Shown: piece by piece, positions 36,826 to 45,985 of the stretch
Layout: every line of letters starts with the position of its first letter
Numbering within the stretch: position 1 is the first letter of the stretch
Source: Parasedimentitalea marina
GTDB taxonomy: Bacteria; Pseudomonadota; Alphaproteobacteria; Rhodobacterales; Rhodobacteraceae
Assembly (NCBI RefSeq): GCF_004006175.1
Contig: NZ_CP033219.1
Location: 1,488,001-1,552,000 of the forward strand
Reading direction: 5' to 3'
DNA length: 64,000 nucleotides
Notes under the pieces: model-generated
What the model was told of the DNA's origin: nothing
Database searches by the model: none
What the model saw: the letters and a program-made list of their open reading frames with translations, nothing else
Position numbers and translations under genes: made by a program

Positions 36826-37458
36826 TCAAACGCGGTCCGAAGGATTTCCGGGCATCAGGTCATAGGGGTGTTTCCAGCCGGGCAGGGCACTGATGCGGGT
36901 AAGCCATGCATCAATATTCGGGTAACCGGCGCGCTCAAAACCAAAAGGCTCGGGGTAATACAGATAGCCACAGCAGGTCAGATCCGCGTTGGTCAGCCCG
37001 TCTCCGACTATCCAATCCCGACCCTCAAGGTGGTGATCTAGTGTTTTAAAGGCCGCCTTTAACCGCCCTTTCATGAACCCGATGACATCGACAGGGCGCT
37101 TATCTTCGGGTATGAAATTGATCAGAAACCGGGTCATGCCAATCTGGCTGGACAGTTTGTGATTGTCCCACAGAACCCAACGTAGAACCTCATATTTGTC
37201 CTCCGCTGCACCGCCGAATTTTCCGGTTTTGTCAGTGACATATTGCTGAATGACACCGGACTGAGACAAGCGGGTATCGCCATCTATCATAACAGGGGCT
37301 TCGGCCATGACATTCATGTCGCGGTACTCGCTTGAGCGGTGAACGCCTCCAAAAAAATCAACGAATACTGGCTCCCAGTCCAAGCCTGACAGTTCAAGCG
37401 CCAGAGCGGCCTTATACGAATGGCCACTCTCGCCAAAACAATGCAGTTTAATAGTCAT
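36826..37458 (-). CDS. Glutathione S-transferase family protein
   Basis: A 210-residue GST. The thioredoxin-like N-terminal domain begins IKLHCFGESGHSYKAALALE, with a Ser in the usual catalytic region, and has EAPVMIDGDTRLSQSGVIQQY for glutathione binding. The C-terminal domain is all helical (DWIVGDGLTNADLTCCGYL). ATG 37458 follows AGAGGAG. It lies between the acyl-CoA dehydrogenase and fadA genes on the same strand; a detoxification role for reactive acyl intermediates is possible but unproven. Confidence 0.9.
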   Translation of the reverse strand: MTIKLHCFGESGHSYKAALALELSGLDWEPVFVDFFGGVHRSSEYRDMNVMAEAPVMIDGDTRLSQSGVIQQYVTDKTGKFGGAAEDKYEVLRWVLWDNHKLSSQIGMTRFLINFIPEDKRPVDVIGFMKGRLKAAFKTLDHHLEGRDWIVGDGLTNADLTCCGYLYYPEPFGFERAGYPNIDAWLTRISALPGWKHPYDLMPGNPSDRV

Positions 37459-37484
37459 AATTGCTCCTCTTGATTGGCAAGGCA

Positions 37485-37505
37485 GCGGGGGTTTCACACC
37501 CCCGC
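37485..37505. repeat. Perfect hairpin before the GST gene
   Basis: GCGGGGGT and ACCCCCGC form an 8-bp stem around a 5-nt loop. It belongs to a composite intergenic element that also includes an inverted repeat pair (37514-37691). No T-run follows on either strand, so it is not a standard terminator. Confidence 0.5.
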
Positions 37506-37513
37506 ACCCCCGT

Positions 37514-37691
37514 GGAGTATTTCAAAAAAAGATGAAGTCTTTCAGGGTTCGTTAACCATGATGGCAATAATGTGGCAGTGCGGTACAGGCTGGAGAGCCG
37601 ATGACCGCAAAAGGTGAAGGCGCCCTTGCCTGATGGGGTCGAGCCTGTAGGCAAGGGTGTTGCCGTCCCTTCATCTTTTCTGAAATACTCC
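37514..37691. repeat. Inverted-repeat-bounded intergenic element
   Basis: GGAGTATTTCAAAAAAAGATGAAG is at 37514-37537 (quoted in two parts: GGAGTATTTCA, then a poly-A run and GATGAAG). Its inverted, one-base-shorter copy is at 37669-37691. Between them CCCTTGCCT (37623-37631) and AGGCAAGGG (37649-37657) form a further 9-bp stem. No ORF is convincing. This resembles a dispersed palindromic element, similar to GTGGAGTATTT-type sequences I recall between roseobacter genes. Confidence 0.5.
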
Positions 37692-37737
37692 CGCCGGAGG
37701 CACCTTACATATGCGGCTGGGGAAAGCTTTGTCTGTG

Positions 37738-38895
37738 TCACAATGACCTCGAAATCAGTTCTTTCATGATCTCATTCGTGCCACCGTAAATCCGTTGCAC
37801 CCTTGCGTCCGTCCACATTTCAGCCACTGCGTATTCTTGCATGAACCCATAGCCACCATGCATTTGCAGGCATTCATCCAATACTTCACCTTGAGTATCA
37901 GTGATCCAGTATTTCGCCATAGCAGCTTTTTCGACAGTCAACTCGCCGCGCAAATGGTCCGCCATGCATTCGTCAAAGAACGCGCGCGCCACTTTAGTCT
38001 TGGTCAGGCACTCCACCAGTTTGAAACGTGTATTCTGGAATTGGGTCAATGGTCCGCCAAAAGCCTCGCGCTCTTTGCAATAGGCAATGGTTCGTTCCAC
38101 AGCACCTTCCATTGCGCCAATTGCACCAGCCGCGATGATCAAACGTTCCTGCGGCAATTGCTGCATCATCTGATAAAAGCCCTGACCCTCGGCGTTGCCC
38201 AGGATGTTTTCTGGCGGGATTTCAACACTGTCAAAGAACAGTTCTGATGTGTCCGCTGCGTGTTGTCCAATTTTGTCGAGGTTGCGACCACGCTGAAAGC
38301 CGGCGGCCCCGTCGGTTTCGACAACCACCAGCGAGACGCCTTTTGACCCCAGTGACGGGTCGGTTTTGGCTGCGACAATGATCAGATTTGCGTGCTGGCC
38401 ATTGGTGATGAACGTCTTTTGCCCGCTCAGGCGGTAGGCGTTGCCATCGCGGATTGCCTTGGTCTTGATCCGCTGCACGTCCGACCCGGTCGAGGGTTCG
38501 GTCATCGCAAGTGCGCCGACCATCTCGCCCGAGACCATCCGGGGCAGCCAGCGTTGCTTTTGCTCTTCGCTGCCGTAGGCCAAGATGTAATGGGCAACGA
38601 TGCCAGAATGAATACCCGCACCCCAGCTGGCCAGATTGGCACGGCTGCCTTCGATCAGGATTACGGCTTCATGTCCGAAATCACCACCTGCACCACCGTA
38701 TTCTTCCGGGATCGAAGGGCATAGCAGGCCCAGCGCTCCGGCCTGATCCCAGGTCGAGCGGTCCATCATGCCCTGTTTGCGCCAAGCATCATATTTGGGC
38801 ATCCATTCGTTGGTGATGAACTGGGCTGTCATATCGGCCAGCATCTGGTGCTCGTCGGTTTTCCAGGCGGACTGTGTGTTACTCGCTAAAGTCAT
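37738..38895 (-). CDS. Acyl-CoA dehydrogenase, about 385 residues
   Basis: A 385-residue FAD flavoenzyme introducing the alpha-beta double bond into acyl-CoA. Motifs are [20 protein letters not shown] for substrate and FAD binding, [15 protein letters not shown], and the C-terminal [17 protein letters not shown] followed by [14 protein letters not shown]. The family's catalytic Glu is expected at the C-terminal segment of this type. It is downstream of the RHH-like gene and a second, longer acyl-CoA dehydrogenase, all on the minus strand. Confidence 0.93.
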   Translation of the reverse strand: MTLASNTQSAWKTDEHQMLADMTAQFITNEWMPKYDAWRKQGMMDRSTWDQAGALGLLCPSIPEEYGGAGGDFGHEAVILIEGSRANLASWGAGIHSGIVAHYILAYGSEEQKQRWLPRMVSGEMVGALAMTEPSTGSDVQRIKTKAIRDGNAYRLSGQKTFITNGQHANLIIVAAKTDPSLGSKGVSLVVVETDGAAGFQRGRNLDKIGQHAADTSELFFDSVEIPPENILGNAEGQGFYQMMQQLPQERLIIAAGAIGAMEGAVERTIAYCKEREAFGGPLTQFQNTRFKLVECLTKTKVARAFFDECMADHLRGELTVEKAAMAKYWITDTQGEVLDECLQMHGGYGFMQEYAVAEMWTDARVQRIYGGTNEIMKELISRSL

Positions 38896-38930
38896 GTCTC
38901 TCCCCTAGGTGCGCTCGTTTTGGCGCTTGC

Positions 38931-39143
38931 CTATCGTTTTCTGTCTTCCAGATCGGCGTTGAACAGGCGCAGCCGGTGGGTCAGGTTTTCTGTGTCGGTG
39001 ACGCTGTCGAAGTTCTCAAACAAGAACGACAGGGCCTCGCCCTCGTCCAGACCGGCCTCGGATGCAAACCGTTTGAGACGGCGATAGCCATCTTCGGTCA
39101 TTGCAACAGGAAAGCGTCGAGTCAGGCGAAACCGCTTGGGCAT
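38931..39143 (-). CDS. Small ribbon-helix-helix-like protein, 70 residues
   Basis: A short basic protein: MPKRFRLTRRFPVAMTEDGY, then a helix RRLKRFASEAGLDEGEALSF and an acidic second helix. The strand-helix-helix pattern resembles Arc/MetJ-type DNA-binding proteins or antitoxins, but no toxin gene is next to it. A good AAGGA site precedes the ATG. It sits between the two acyl-CoA dehydrogenase genes in the same orientation, so it may be an accessory regulator of the cluster. Confidence 0.6.
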   Translation of the reverse strand: MPKRFRLTRRFPVAMTEDGYRRLKRFASEAGLDEGEALSFLFENFDSVTDTENLTHRLRLFNADLEDRKR

Positions 39144-39197
39144 GTCAGGTCCTTGGAATATGGGTGGAAAAGCGGGGGAATTCCCCGCTATCCCGGT

Positions 39198-40979
39198 TTA
39201 AAATTGGTCAGCCTGCAGGGCCATCACTGTGTCCGCTCCGCTGGTAATGCGGGCCAAGTGCATGGTGGTGGCCGGCAGGCGACGTGCCATATAATACCGG
39301 CCTGTTGTCAGCTTTGTCTCATAGAACGCGGCGTCAGATGCGCCGCTGTCCAATGCGCCCAGGGCTGCTTTACCCATCTGTGCCCACATCAGGCCAAGGC
39401 AAACGTGACCGAACATGTGCATGAAGTCGTAAGACCCGGCCAGCGCGTTATTGGGGTTCTTCATGCCGTTTTGCATGAAATACATACCCGCAGCCTGCAG
39501 ATCCTTGCTGGCAGCCTTCAGCGGAGTGATGAAGTCAGCGCTAAACTGCTCTGAGATATCACCGTTGTCTTTGCAGAAGGTTTTCACCAGCTCAAAGAAC
39601 GCCATAACGTGCTTGCCGCCATCAACGGCGAGCTTTCGACCCACCAGATCCAGCGCCTGAACACCATTGGCGCCTTCATAGATCTGGGCAATCCGGGCAT
39701 CGCGGGTGAACTGGCTCATGCCATGCTCTTCGATATAGCCGTGGCCGCCATATACCTGCTGCGCACGCACGGTCATGTCATAGCCTTCGTCCGTCAGGAA
39801 GCCTTTGATGACCGGGGTCAGCAGCGACACCAACCCATCGGCGTCTTTGTCCGCGCTGCGATGGGCGGCGTCGATCATCGAGGCGCCCCAAAGCAAAAAG
39901 GCACGGCCGCCCTCTGTAAAGCTTTTTTGATCCATCAGCGAACGGCGGATATCGGGGTGCACGATCAGCGGATCTGCGGGGCCGTCCGGGTTTTTGACCC
40001 CGGTGACATCGCGGCCCTGCAGGCGATCCTTGGCATAGATCACTGCATTCTGATAGGCCGCTTCGGCCTGGGATACACCCTGCATGCCGACACCCAGACG
40101 GGCCTCGTTCATCATGGTGAACATGGCGCGCATGCCTTTATGAAGGTCGCCCAGCAAATAGCCGGTTGCCTCGTCATAGTTCATCACACAGGTCGAATTG
40201 CCGTGGATGCCCATTTTCTTTTCGATATTGCCTACTGACACGCCGTTGCGCGCGCCCAGACTGCCATCGTCATTGACCATGAATTTGGGCACGATGAACA
40301 GCGACACGCCTTTGATACCGTCCGGTCCACCGGGGATCTTGGCCAGCACCAGATGGATGATGTTGTCAGCCATGTCGTGTTCGCCGGCTGAGATAAAGAT
40401 CTTTTGGCCGGAAATCTTGTAACTGCCGTTTTCCTGTGGCTCGGCCTTGGTGCGCATCAGGCCAAGGTCAGTGCCGCAATGCGGTTCAGTCAGGTTCATG
40501 GTGCCGGTCCAGTCGCAGGCGACCATCTTGGGCAGGTAGGTGTCTTTTTGCTGGTCAGTGCCATGGGCCAGAATGGCCGAAGCCGCACCATGGGTCAGGC
40601 CCTGATACATCACAAAGGCCTGATTGGCGCCCGAGAACATCTCGCCGACGGCGGTGCCCATGACATAGGGCATGTTCTGACCGCCGTACTGCTCGGGCAT
40701 ATCCAGCCCGGTCCAACCGCCGTCTTTCATTTGCTCAAATGCAGCCTTGAACCCGGTTGGAGTGCGGACAACACCGTTTTCCAGCGTGCAGCCTTCGGTG
40801 TCACCAACCGTGTTCAGCGGTTGCAGAACCTCGCCAGCAATTTTGCCGGCTTCTTCCAGGATCGCATTGGTGAAATCCGCGTCCAGCTCGTCATAACCAG
40901 GCACACTAGAGGCGGTGACGTTCAGCACGTCGTGCAACAGGAATTGCATGTCTTTGATGGGGGCGTTGTAAACGGGCAT
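39198..40979 (-). CDS. Long acyl-CoA dehydrogenase with extra C-terminal domain (DmdC-like)
   Basis: A 593-residue flavoenzyme, about 200 residues longer than classical acyl-CoA dehydrogenases. Core motifs include [46 protein letters not shown] and [20 protein letters not shown], followed by a C-terminal helical extension. It resembles DmdC-type enzymes (3-methylmercaptopropionyl-CoA dehydrogenase) and related long fatty-acyl enzymes; the sequence alone does not distinguish them. I chose ATG 40979, preceded by AGAGG. It is the first structural gene after the merR-type regulator. Confidence 0.92.
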   Translation of the reverse strand: MPVYNAPIKDMQFLLHDVLNVTASSVPGYDELDADFTNAILEEAGKIAGEVLQPLNTVGDTEGCTLENGVVRTPTGFKAAFEQMKDGGWTGLDMPEQYGGQNMPYVMGTAVGEMFSGANQAFVMYQGLTHGAASAILAHGTDQQKDTYLPKMVACDWTGTMNLTEPHCGTDLGLMRTKAEPQENGSYKISGQKIFISAGEHDMADNIIHLVLAKIPGGPDGIKGVSLFIVPKFMVNDDGSLGARNGVSVGNIEKKMGIHGNSTCVMNYDEATGYLLGDLHKGMRAMFTMMNEARLGVGMQGVSQAEAAYQNAVIYAKDRLQGRDVTGVKNPDGPADPLIVHPDIRRSLMDQKSFTEGGRAFLLWGASMIDAAHRSADKDADGLVSLLTPVIKGFLTDEGYDMTVRAQQVYGGHGYIEEHGMSQFTRDARIAQIYEGANGVQALDLVGRKLAVDGGKHVMAFFELVKTFCKDNGDISEQFSADFITPLKAASKDLQAAGMYFMQNGMKNPNNALAGSYDFMHMFGHVCLGLMWAQMGKAALGALDSGASDAAFYETKLTTGRYYMARRLPATTMHLARITSGADTVMALQADQF

Positions 40980-41061
40980 TGGGGCCTCTTTGATCTCTGG
41001 ATACAGCGGTGTCTTGGCGGCCACTCTGCTGGTGGCTGTTTTGGGGCGGGGGGGCGGAGGC

Positions 41062-41472
41062 CTATTCAGCGGCCTCCTGGCCTTGGCTAAATGAAGCGAT
41101 TACTTTTTCGCCCCATTTCAATTGTTCTTTCAGCTCATCAATGGCTTCGTTCAGCTCGTCGCGCTGACGTTCCATATCGCTCAGTCTTTCATGGGCGATT
41201 TCATAGGTGCGCGAGAGCTGAGTGTGGTTCTGGTCACCGGTGTGATAGAGATCCAGCAGCTGACGGATTTCCTCCAGGCTGAAGCCAAACCGCTTGCCAC
41301 GCAAAATCAGTTTCAACCGGGCGCGGTCGCGTTTGGTGAACAACCGTTTCTGACCCTCACGGATCGGAAACAACAGCTCTTTGGCCTCATAGAACCGCAA
41401 AGTCCGTGGAGTCACCTGATAGGCGTCACACATCTCGCGGATATTCAAAGTCACTTCTGGCACATCAGTCAT
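41062..41472 (-). CDS. MerR-family regulator of the acyl-CoA catabolic cluster
   Basis: A 136-residue MerR-type protein: the helix-turn-helix [21 protein letters not shown], the wing with [20 protein letters not shown], and a long dimerisation helix with many charged residues ([20 protein letters not shown]). No metal-binding cysteines are present, which fits LiuR-like regulators of branched or fatty acyl-CoA catabolism. ATG 41472 is used; GTG 41481 is an alternative. It heads the operon containing both acyl-CoA dehydrogenases, and a palindrome lies 65-80 nt upstream of its start. Confidence 0.9.
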   Translation of the reverse strand: MTDVPEVTLNIREMCDAYQVTPRTLRFYEAKELLFPIREGQKRLFTKRDRARLKLILRGKRFGFSLEEIRQLLDLYHTGDQNHTQLSRTYEIAHERLSDMERQRDELNEAIDELKEQLKWGEKVIASFSQGQEAAE

Positions 41473-41536
41473 TTCGGTCACTCTCGCTACTGGTGTTGTC
41501 CTAGGCTGAGTTACTTGAGCTTGTTACAGCACAGCC

Positions 41537-41552
41537 CTTACGTTGACGTAAG
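41537..41552. promoter_or_regulatory. Candidate MerR-type operator
   Basis: CTTACGT-TG-ACGTAAG is a palindrome with perfect 7-bp arms, located 65-80 nt upstream of the first merR gene, where the operon promoter is expected. It resembles ACGT-type palindromes reported for LiuR-like MerR regulators (family knowledge, from memory). Confidence 0.55.
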
Positions 41553-41744
41553 CTATACCCTACGTCAGCTGATTTGTGACGTGGGGTCTGAGTGATTTGA
41601 CGCAGCGTCGTTCGGTCAAATCCGTAAAAATAGCAGTGCAGGCTATCAAAATAGGAACGTCAAAATACCAAAGTTCAAACTTTATAACGGCGCAGCCAGC
41701 GGACTGCAGGTGGTTTTCACGATGGCATGTTCCGCCCAGAAATA

Positions 41745-41769
41745 CAAAAGCCCCGCTTGCGGCGGGGCT
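41745..41769 (-). terminator. Rho-independent terminator after the second merR gene
   Basis: On the minus strand an 8-bp GC stem (41749-41756 with 41762-41769, AGCCCCGC/GCGGGGCT) with 5-nt loop is followed by a T4 run. It lies 36 nt downstream of the stop codon at 41805. Confidence 0.85.
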
Positions 41770-41804
41770 AGGTAAGCTGGATTTTGCTGACGGATTTGTT
41801 GAAC

Positions 41805-42173
41805 TTACGCCAAACTGCGGGCGGTAGTTTCGCGCAGCGAACTAAGTTCGTTCATTGCCTCTTCCAGTTGTTCACGCTGGTTTTTCAGTTCGATCATCTG
41901 GCGATCTGCCATTTCCAAAAAGGCCTGCGCTTGGGCTTGGTTGCCCTCGTTTTCATAGATCATCAGCCATTGGCGGATCTCTTCCAGCTGAAAGCCAAAC
42001 TTACGACCGCGCATGATCAGTTCCATCCGGGCCCGCTCGCGGGAAGTGTAAAAGCGAGACCGGCCTTCGCGGTCAGGCTGTAAAAGTTCTATGTATTCAT
42101 AATAGCGAAGGGTACGTGGCGTCACATCAAACGCCGCGCACATCTCTTTGAATGACATTCTTGTTTCGGTCAT
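41805..42173 (-). CDS. Second MerR-family regulator
   Basis: A 122-residue paralogue of the neighbouring regulator: MCAAFDVTPRTLRYYEYIEL in the helix-turn-helix, SRFYTSRERARMELIMRGRK in the wing, and a coiled-coil C-terminus (QMIELKNQREQLEEAMNEL). Again no metal-binding cysteines. It is divergent from the thioesterase/MATE genes and has its own terminator, so it is monocistronic. It probably controls itself, the divergent genes or part of the beta-oxidation cluster; which one cannot be told from sequence. Confidence 0.9.
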   Translation of the reverse strand: MTETRMSFKEMCAAFDVTPRTLRYYEYIELLQPDREGRSRFYTSRERARMELIMRGRKFGFQLEEIRQWLMIYENEGNQAQAQAFLEMADRQMIELKNQREQLEEAMNELSSLRETTARSLA

Positions 42174-42250
42174 CCACCATCCTCCTTGGGGGCAACCTAG
42201 GCCCTTGTTTTAGGTAGTGCAACAGGTGCGGTTGTACTATGACCAACCAT

Positions 42251-42270
42251 TACGCATTAAGCTGTGCGTA
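42251..42270. promoter_or_regulatory. Inverted repeat upstream of the thioesterase gene
   Basis: TACGCA (42251-42256) and TGCGTA (42265-42270) are a perfect 6-bp inverted repeat with an 8-bp spacer, in the intergenic region shared by the second merR gene and the divergent thioesterase. It is a candidate site for that MerR protein, with modest support. Confidence 0.35.
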
Positions 42271-42289
42271 TAACGTAAAGGAGAGCGGC

Positions 42290-42712
42290 ATGAGCGATAA
42301 GGCGCAGTTGGCACGCCAGTTTATTGGGGCGATTCCACATGCTCAGGAACTGGGTATGGTATTGGAAAACCTGGGTGATGGGACGGCCGAAATTTCCATG
42401 CCCTATGACGAGAAACTAATTGGCGACCCTGATACCGGCGTTATTCACGGTGGTGCGGTGTCGGCGCTGATGGATACCTGTTGCGGCGCTGCCGTGATGT
42501 GCCACCCCGAGGCACCGGGCGGCACTGCGACCATTGATCTGCGTATCGAATATATGCGCGCTGCCACTCCGGGACAGACAATTATGACCAAAGCCACCTG
42601 CCACCATATCAGCCGCAATGTTGCCTTTGTGCGCGCCGTCGCCCTGGATGATGACCGCGAAAATCCTGTGGCCACAGCGACCGCTGCCTTTTCTGTGGAG
42701 GCCAAGTTTTGA
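42290..42712 (+). CDS. PaaI-family hotdog thioesterase
   Basis: A 140-residue acyl-CoA thioesterase-like protein. The hotdog motif is DTGVIHGGAVSALMDTCCGAA, with central helix and IDLRIEYMRAATPGQTIMT strands, and the family's catalytic Asp position in ALMDTC. ATG 42290 follows AAAGGAG. Its stop overlaps a TTG start of a second hotdog gene. It probably hydrolyses short or aromatic acyl-CoA; exact substrate unknown. Confidence 0.88.
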   Translation: MSDKAQLARQFIGAIPHAQELGMVLENLGDGTAEISMPYDEKLIGDPDTGVIHGGAVSALMDTCCGAAVMCHPEAPGGTATIDLRIEYMRAATPGQTIMTKATCHHISRNVAFVRAVALDDDRENPVATATAAFSVEAKF

Positions 42713-43239
42713 GCCGCCCGCGTCCGGAGCCGATCCAGGTGGTGAAACAGCGCCGTGATGCTGCCTTGGCGGCATTGGTGGCCTCGGTTCCCTATATCCA
42801 GTTCCTGAATATCAGCTTTGATCGTCGCGGGGACGAGCTGACGGGGCAGATGAATTTTGACCAGAAACTGATCGGCAATCCCTTTTTGCCCGCGCTGCAT
42901 GGTGGGGCTACGGCGGCGTTTCTGGAAATGACCGCGATGATGGCACTGAACTGGATGCACCTCTGGCCCAAGATCGAAGCCGGTGAGCTGGACGCGGTGG
43001 ACATGGCCGCGGGCAGGTTGCCCCGACAACCCAAGACCATTGATTTCACCGTTGATTACCTGCGCTCGGGACTGCCGCGCGACGCCTATGCCCGTGCCAC
43101 TGTGGCCCGGTCTGGCCGTCGGTTCGCCAGTGTCCGGGTCGAGGCCTGGCAGGATCACAAGGACAGACCCTTTGCGCAGGCAGTCGGTCACTTCTTGATG
43201 CCGCAGGGAGAAGACAAGCGTGACGTTAAGCCCGACTGA
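42709..43239 (+). CDS. Second hotdog-fold thioesterase-like protein (TTG start)
   Basis: A 176-residue hotdog protein. The core helix region reads NPFLPALHGGATAAFLEMTA, followed by IDFTVDYLRSGLPRDAYARA. I read it from TTG 42709, whose TTGA overlaps the stop of the first thioesterase gene; internal ATGs would remove the first beta strand. The canonical catalytic acid appears as Glu in AFLEMTA. The pair may form a heteromeric enzyme, as the genes are translationally coupled. Confidence 0.8.
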   Translation: MSRPRPEPIQVVKQRRDAALAALVASVPYIQFLNISFDRRGDELTGQMNFDQKLIGNPFLPALHGGATAAFLEMTAMMALNWMHLWPKIEAGELDAVDMAAGRLPRQPKTIDFTVDYLRSGLPRDAYARATVARSGRRFASVRVEAWQDHKDRPFAQAVGHFLMPQGEDKRDVKPD

Positions 43240-44545
43240 GGCGCCGCTGACCCATCGCCGGGTACTGAAAATTGCCCTGCCGATAGTGTTGTCTAATGCC
43301 ACGGTGCCGATCCTCGGGGCTGTGGATACGGGCGTGGTCGGCCAGATGGGTCTGGCGGCGCCAATAGGCGCGGTTGGAATTGGCGCGGTGATCCTGGCCA
43401 CAATCTACTGGATCTTTGGCTTCCTGCGGATGGGGACCACCGGCCTGGCTGCACAGGCGCGCGGGGCAGGGGACACGGCAGAAACCGGTGCATTACTGAT
43501 GCGTGGGCTGTTGCTGGCCTTTGCTGCGGGTGCGTTTTTCATCGTCACACAGGCGGGTGTGTTCTGGGGTGCCTTTGCCCTGGCCCCAGCCAGCGCCGAG
43601 GTTGAAACACTGGCGCGTGACTACCTGCAGATCCGGATCTGGGGCGCGCCTGCGACAATTGCTCTTTATGCGGTGACCGGCTGGTTGATTGCGGTCGAGC
43701 GAACACGCGGCGTGTTTGTCCTGCAAATCTGGATGAACGGGCTGAACATCTGTCTCGACCTTTGGTTTGTGTTAGGTCTGGGCTGGGGGGTCGAGGGCGT
43801 GGCCATTGCCACATTGATCGCCGAATGGACGGGACTGTTTCTGGGGCTCTGGCTGTGTCGCGACGCCTTTGCCGGAAAGCAGTGGTGCAACTGGGCGCGG
43901 GTCTTTGATCGCCAACGCCTGCACCGCATGATGAAGGTCAACGCCGATATCATGGTGCGCTCGATCCTGTTGACCGGATCTTTCACCACCTTTTTGTTTA
44001 TTGGCGCAGACCTGGGCGACGTCACGCTGGCGGCAAATCAGATCTTGATCCAATTTCTGGAAATTACCGCCTTTGCCCTGGATGGCTTTGCCTTTTCAGC
44101 CGAGACATTGGTTGGAGGGGCCGTCGGGGCCAAAAGCCGGGCTCGCTTGCGTCGGTCCTCGATCATTGCATCGCAATGGGGATTGGGCGGTGCGTTGATT
44201 TTAGGGGTAAGCTTCTGGCTGGCGGGGCCCTGGGTAATTGACATGATGTCCACCTCGCCAGAGGTCCGCGCCGCCGGACTGGACTACCTGATCTGGGCGG
44301 CCGCTGCACCGGTGATTGGTATCGCCAGCTGGATGTTCGACGGCATTTACATCGGAGCCACCTGGACCCGCGAGATGCGCATCGCAATGTTGCAGTCCGT
44401 TGCGGTCTACATCCTGTCTTTGTTTGTACTGGTGCCGCTATATGGCAATCACGGCCTTTGGGGCGCGCTGATGGTTCTCAACATCATGCGTGGGCTGACG
44501 CTGGGATTGCAATATCCCCGGCTCGAGGCGCAGGTTGGCGCCTGA
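43220..44545 (+). CDS. MATE family efflux transporter (GTG start)
   Basis: A 441-residue inner-membrane multidrug/toxin exporter with about twelve helices in two bundles. Recognisable family stretches are LPIVLSNATVPILGAVDTGVV near the N-terminus and FAFSAETLVGGAVGAKSRARL in the second half. It starts at GTG 43220, 20 nt inside the preceding thioesterase gene, with GGGAG upstream. The coupling to thioesterases is unexplained; substrate unknown. A GC hairpin without T-run follows. Confidence 0.92.
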   Translation: MTLSPTEAPLTHRRVLKIALPIVLSNATVPILGAVDTGVVGQMGLAAPIGAVGIGAVILATIYWIFGFLRMGTTGLAAQARGAGDTAETGALLMRGLLLAFAAGAFFIVTQAGVFWGAFALAPASAEVETLARDYLQIRIWGAPATIALYAVTGWLIAVERTRGVFVLQIWMNGLNICLDLWFVLGLGWGVEGVAIATLIAEWTGLFLGLWLCRDAFAGKQWCNWARVFDRQRLHRMMKVNADIMVRSILLTGSFTTFLFIGADLGDVTLAANQILIQFLEITAFALDGFAFSAETLVGGAVGAKSRARLRRSSIIASQWGLGGALILGVSFWLAGPWVIDMMSTSPEVRAAGLDYLIWAAAAPVIGIASWMFDGIYIGATWTREMRIAMLQSVAVYILSLFVLVPLYGNHGLWGALMVLNIMRGLTLGLQYPRLEAQVGA

Positions 44546-44552
44546 TCCATAC

Positions 44553-44578
44553 CTGCCCCCCCCATATCGGGGGGGCAG
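44553..44578. terminator. GC-rich hairpin between convergent MATE and arsC genes
   Basis: CTGCCCCCCC and GGGGGGGCAG pair around an ATATC-type loop, 7 nt after the MATE stop and 10 nt before the arsC stop. There is no T-run on either side, so it may slow polymerase or protect 3' ends rather than terminate in the classical way. Confidence 0.5.
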
Positions 44579-44588
44579 ATCCGATGTC

Positions 44589-44930
44589 TTACAGCAGCGC
44601 TTCTAGCGCCTCGGTTGGCCGGCCAATAACTGCCAAATCGCCCGTGACCGCAATGGGCCGCTCTATCAACGCAGGGGTCTGCACCATGGCCGCCAGCAGT
44701 TCACCGTCATCCATGTCCTCGCGCAACCCCAGCTCTTTGAACAGCTTATCCTTGGCGCGCATCATATCGATTGCTGCACCGCCAAGCTTGGTCTGAACCT
44801 GTCTGATCTCGTCCAGAGAGGGGGGATCTTGCAGGTAAAGCCGTTGCTGAACCGCGACGCCTTTGTCTTGCAACAATGCCAGCCCGGCGCGGGATTTTGA
44901 GCAGCGCGGATTGTGCCAATAGGTGATCAT
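44589..44930 (-). CDS. arsC: Arsenate reductase-like protein (ArsC/Spx family, glutaredoxin type)
   Basis: A 113-residue thioredoxin-fold protein. The catalytic Cys lies in the start motif [14 protein letters not shown], and the arginine-containing loop [19 protein letters not shown] matches ArsC. No other ars gene is adjacent, so a detoxification role is not secure, and it may be an ArsC-like reductase of other function. Its start overlaps the pyrD stop as ATGA, so it is the last gene of a DUF952-pyrD-arsC operon. Confidence 0.88.
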   Translation of the reverse strand: MITYWHNPRCSKSRAGLALLQDKGVAVQQRLYLQDPPSLDEIRQVQTKLGGAAIDMMRAKDKLFKELGLREDMDDGELLAAMVQTPALIERPIAVTGDLAVIGRPTEALEALL

Positions 44931-45985
44931 AGCCAGTCGCTCCGTTTGCTGCCCACGGCCTGCGCCACGTTGTCGAACCCGTCACGCGCCAAAAGATCAT
45001 CCAACCCGCGGGCGATGTCTCCGGCCAGGGACAGGCCATGATAAACCAATGCCGTATACAGCTGCACCGCGCTGGCCCCGGCACAGATCTTGGCATAGGC
45101 CTGTTCAGCCGAGCTGATGCCGCCAACGCCGATCAGTGGGATTTTACCGTCCAGCAGCAGCGACAATTGCGCCAACACGCGGGTAGAGGCGTCAAACAGC
45201 GGCGCGCCGGACAGTCCCCCGGCCTCGCCTTTATACACGCTTTGCAGCCCCTCACGTGACAGGGTGGTATTGGTGGTGATCACCGCATCAATGCCGGTCT
45301 CAGTCGCGACTTCGGCAATATCGCGCAGTTCATCTGCAGTCAGATCCGGTGCAATTTTCAGGAACACCGGAATATTGCGATCCAGGTTATTGCGGGTGTC
45401 GATAACACCGCTCAGCAGGGCCGTCAGGGCAGCCTTACCCTGCAGGTCGCGCAGTTTTTCGGTGTTAGGCGAGGACACATTCACGGTGGCAAAGTCCAGA
45501 TGCGCGCCGCAATGCTGTAACACACGGGCAAAGTCGCCGGCACGATCATCGCTGTCTTTGTTGGCGCCAAGGTTCAGGCCAATCACCGCATCCTTGGGAC
45601 GCTGTGACAGGCGTTGACCGATAGCCTCCATGCCTTGGTTGTTAAAGCCAAACCGGTTGATGGCCGCCGCGTCCTCGGTCAATCGGAACAGGCGCGGTTT
45701 GGGATTGCCAGCTTGCGCGCGCGGCGTGGCAGCGCCAACCTCGATAAAACCAAACCCCGACTTGGCCAACGGTGCCAGCACTTCGGCGTTTTTATCAAAC
45801 CCTGCGGCCAGCCCGACCGGATTGGGCAATTCCATCCCCGCAACTGTGGTCTTCAAACGGGAGGAAGTCACCGGACCCGGAGTAGGAACAAGCCCCATTT
45901 TCAAGGCTTTGATCGACAAACCATGGGCGGTTTCAGGATCAACCTGATGCAGGGCCTTAAGACCCATTTTCTCAATCAGGTTCAT
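44927..45985 (-). CDS. pyrD: Dihydroorotate dehydrogenase (quinone), class 2
   Basis: A 352-residue membrane-associated flavoenzyme of pyrimidine synthesis, oxidising dihydroorotate with quinone as acceptor. The N-terminal ~40 residues form the amphipathic helical extension that marks class 2. Core motifs are [50 protein letters not shown] and GGLSGAPLF, with [15 protein letters not shown] at the phosphate site. It overlaps DUF952 and arsC genes by four bases each. Confidence 0.96.
   Translation of the reverse strand: MNLIEKMGLKALHQVDPETAHGLSIKALKMGLVPTPGPVTSSRLKTTVAGMELPNPVGLAAGFDKNAEVLAPLAKSGFGFIEVGAATPRAQAGNPKPRLFRLTEDAAAINRFGFNNQGMEAIGQRLSQRPKDAVIGLNLGANKDSDDRAGDFARVLQHCGAHLDFATVNVSSPNTEKLRDLQGKAALTALLSGVIDTRNNLDRNIPVFLKIAPDLTADELRDIAEVATETGIDAVITTNTTLSREGLQSVYKGEAGGLSGAPLFDASTRVLAQLSLLLDGKIPLIGVGGISSAEQAYAKICAGASAVQLYTALVYHGLSLAGDIARGLDDLLARDGFDNVAQAVGSKRSDWL

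Larger units (their letters stand above)
41473..41804. other. Regulatory intergenic region between two merR-type genes
   Basis: These 332 bases contain the ACGT palindrome (41537-41552) before the first merR gene and the terminator (41745-41769) of the second. The middle (about 41560-41740) holds no convincing gene or hairpin that I can see. Confidence 0.6.

Noticed and set aside
42445..43401. 318-codon open frame antisense to both thioesterase genes
   Set aside because: It crosses two supported genes with hotdog motifs and has no start signal.
44553..44578. Classical Rho-independent terminator between MATE and arsC genes
   Set aside because: The GC stem is strong but no T-run follows on either strand, so I list it only as a hairpin of uncertain effect.
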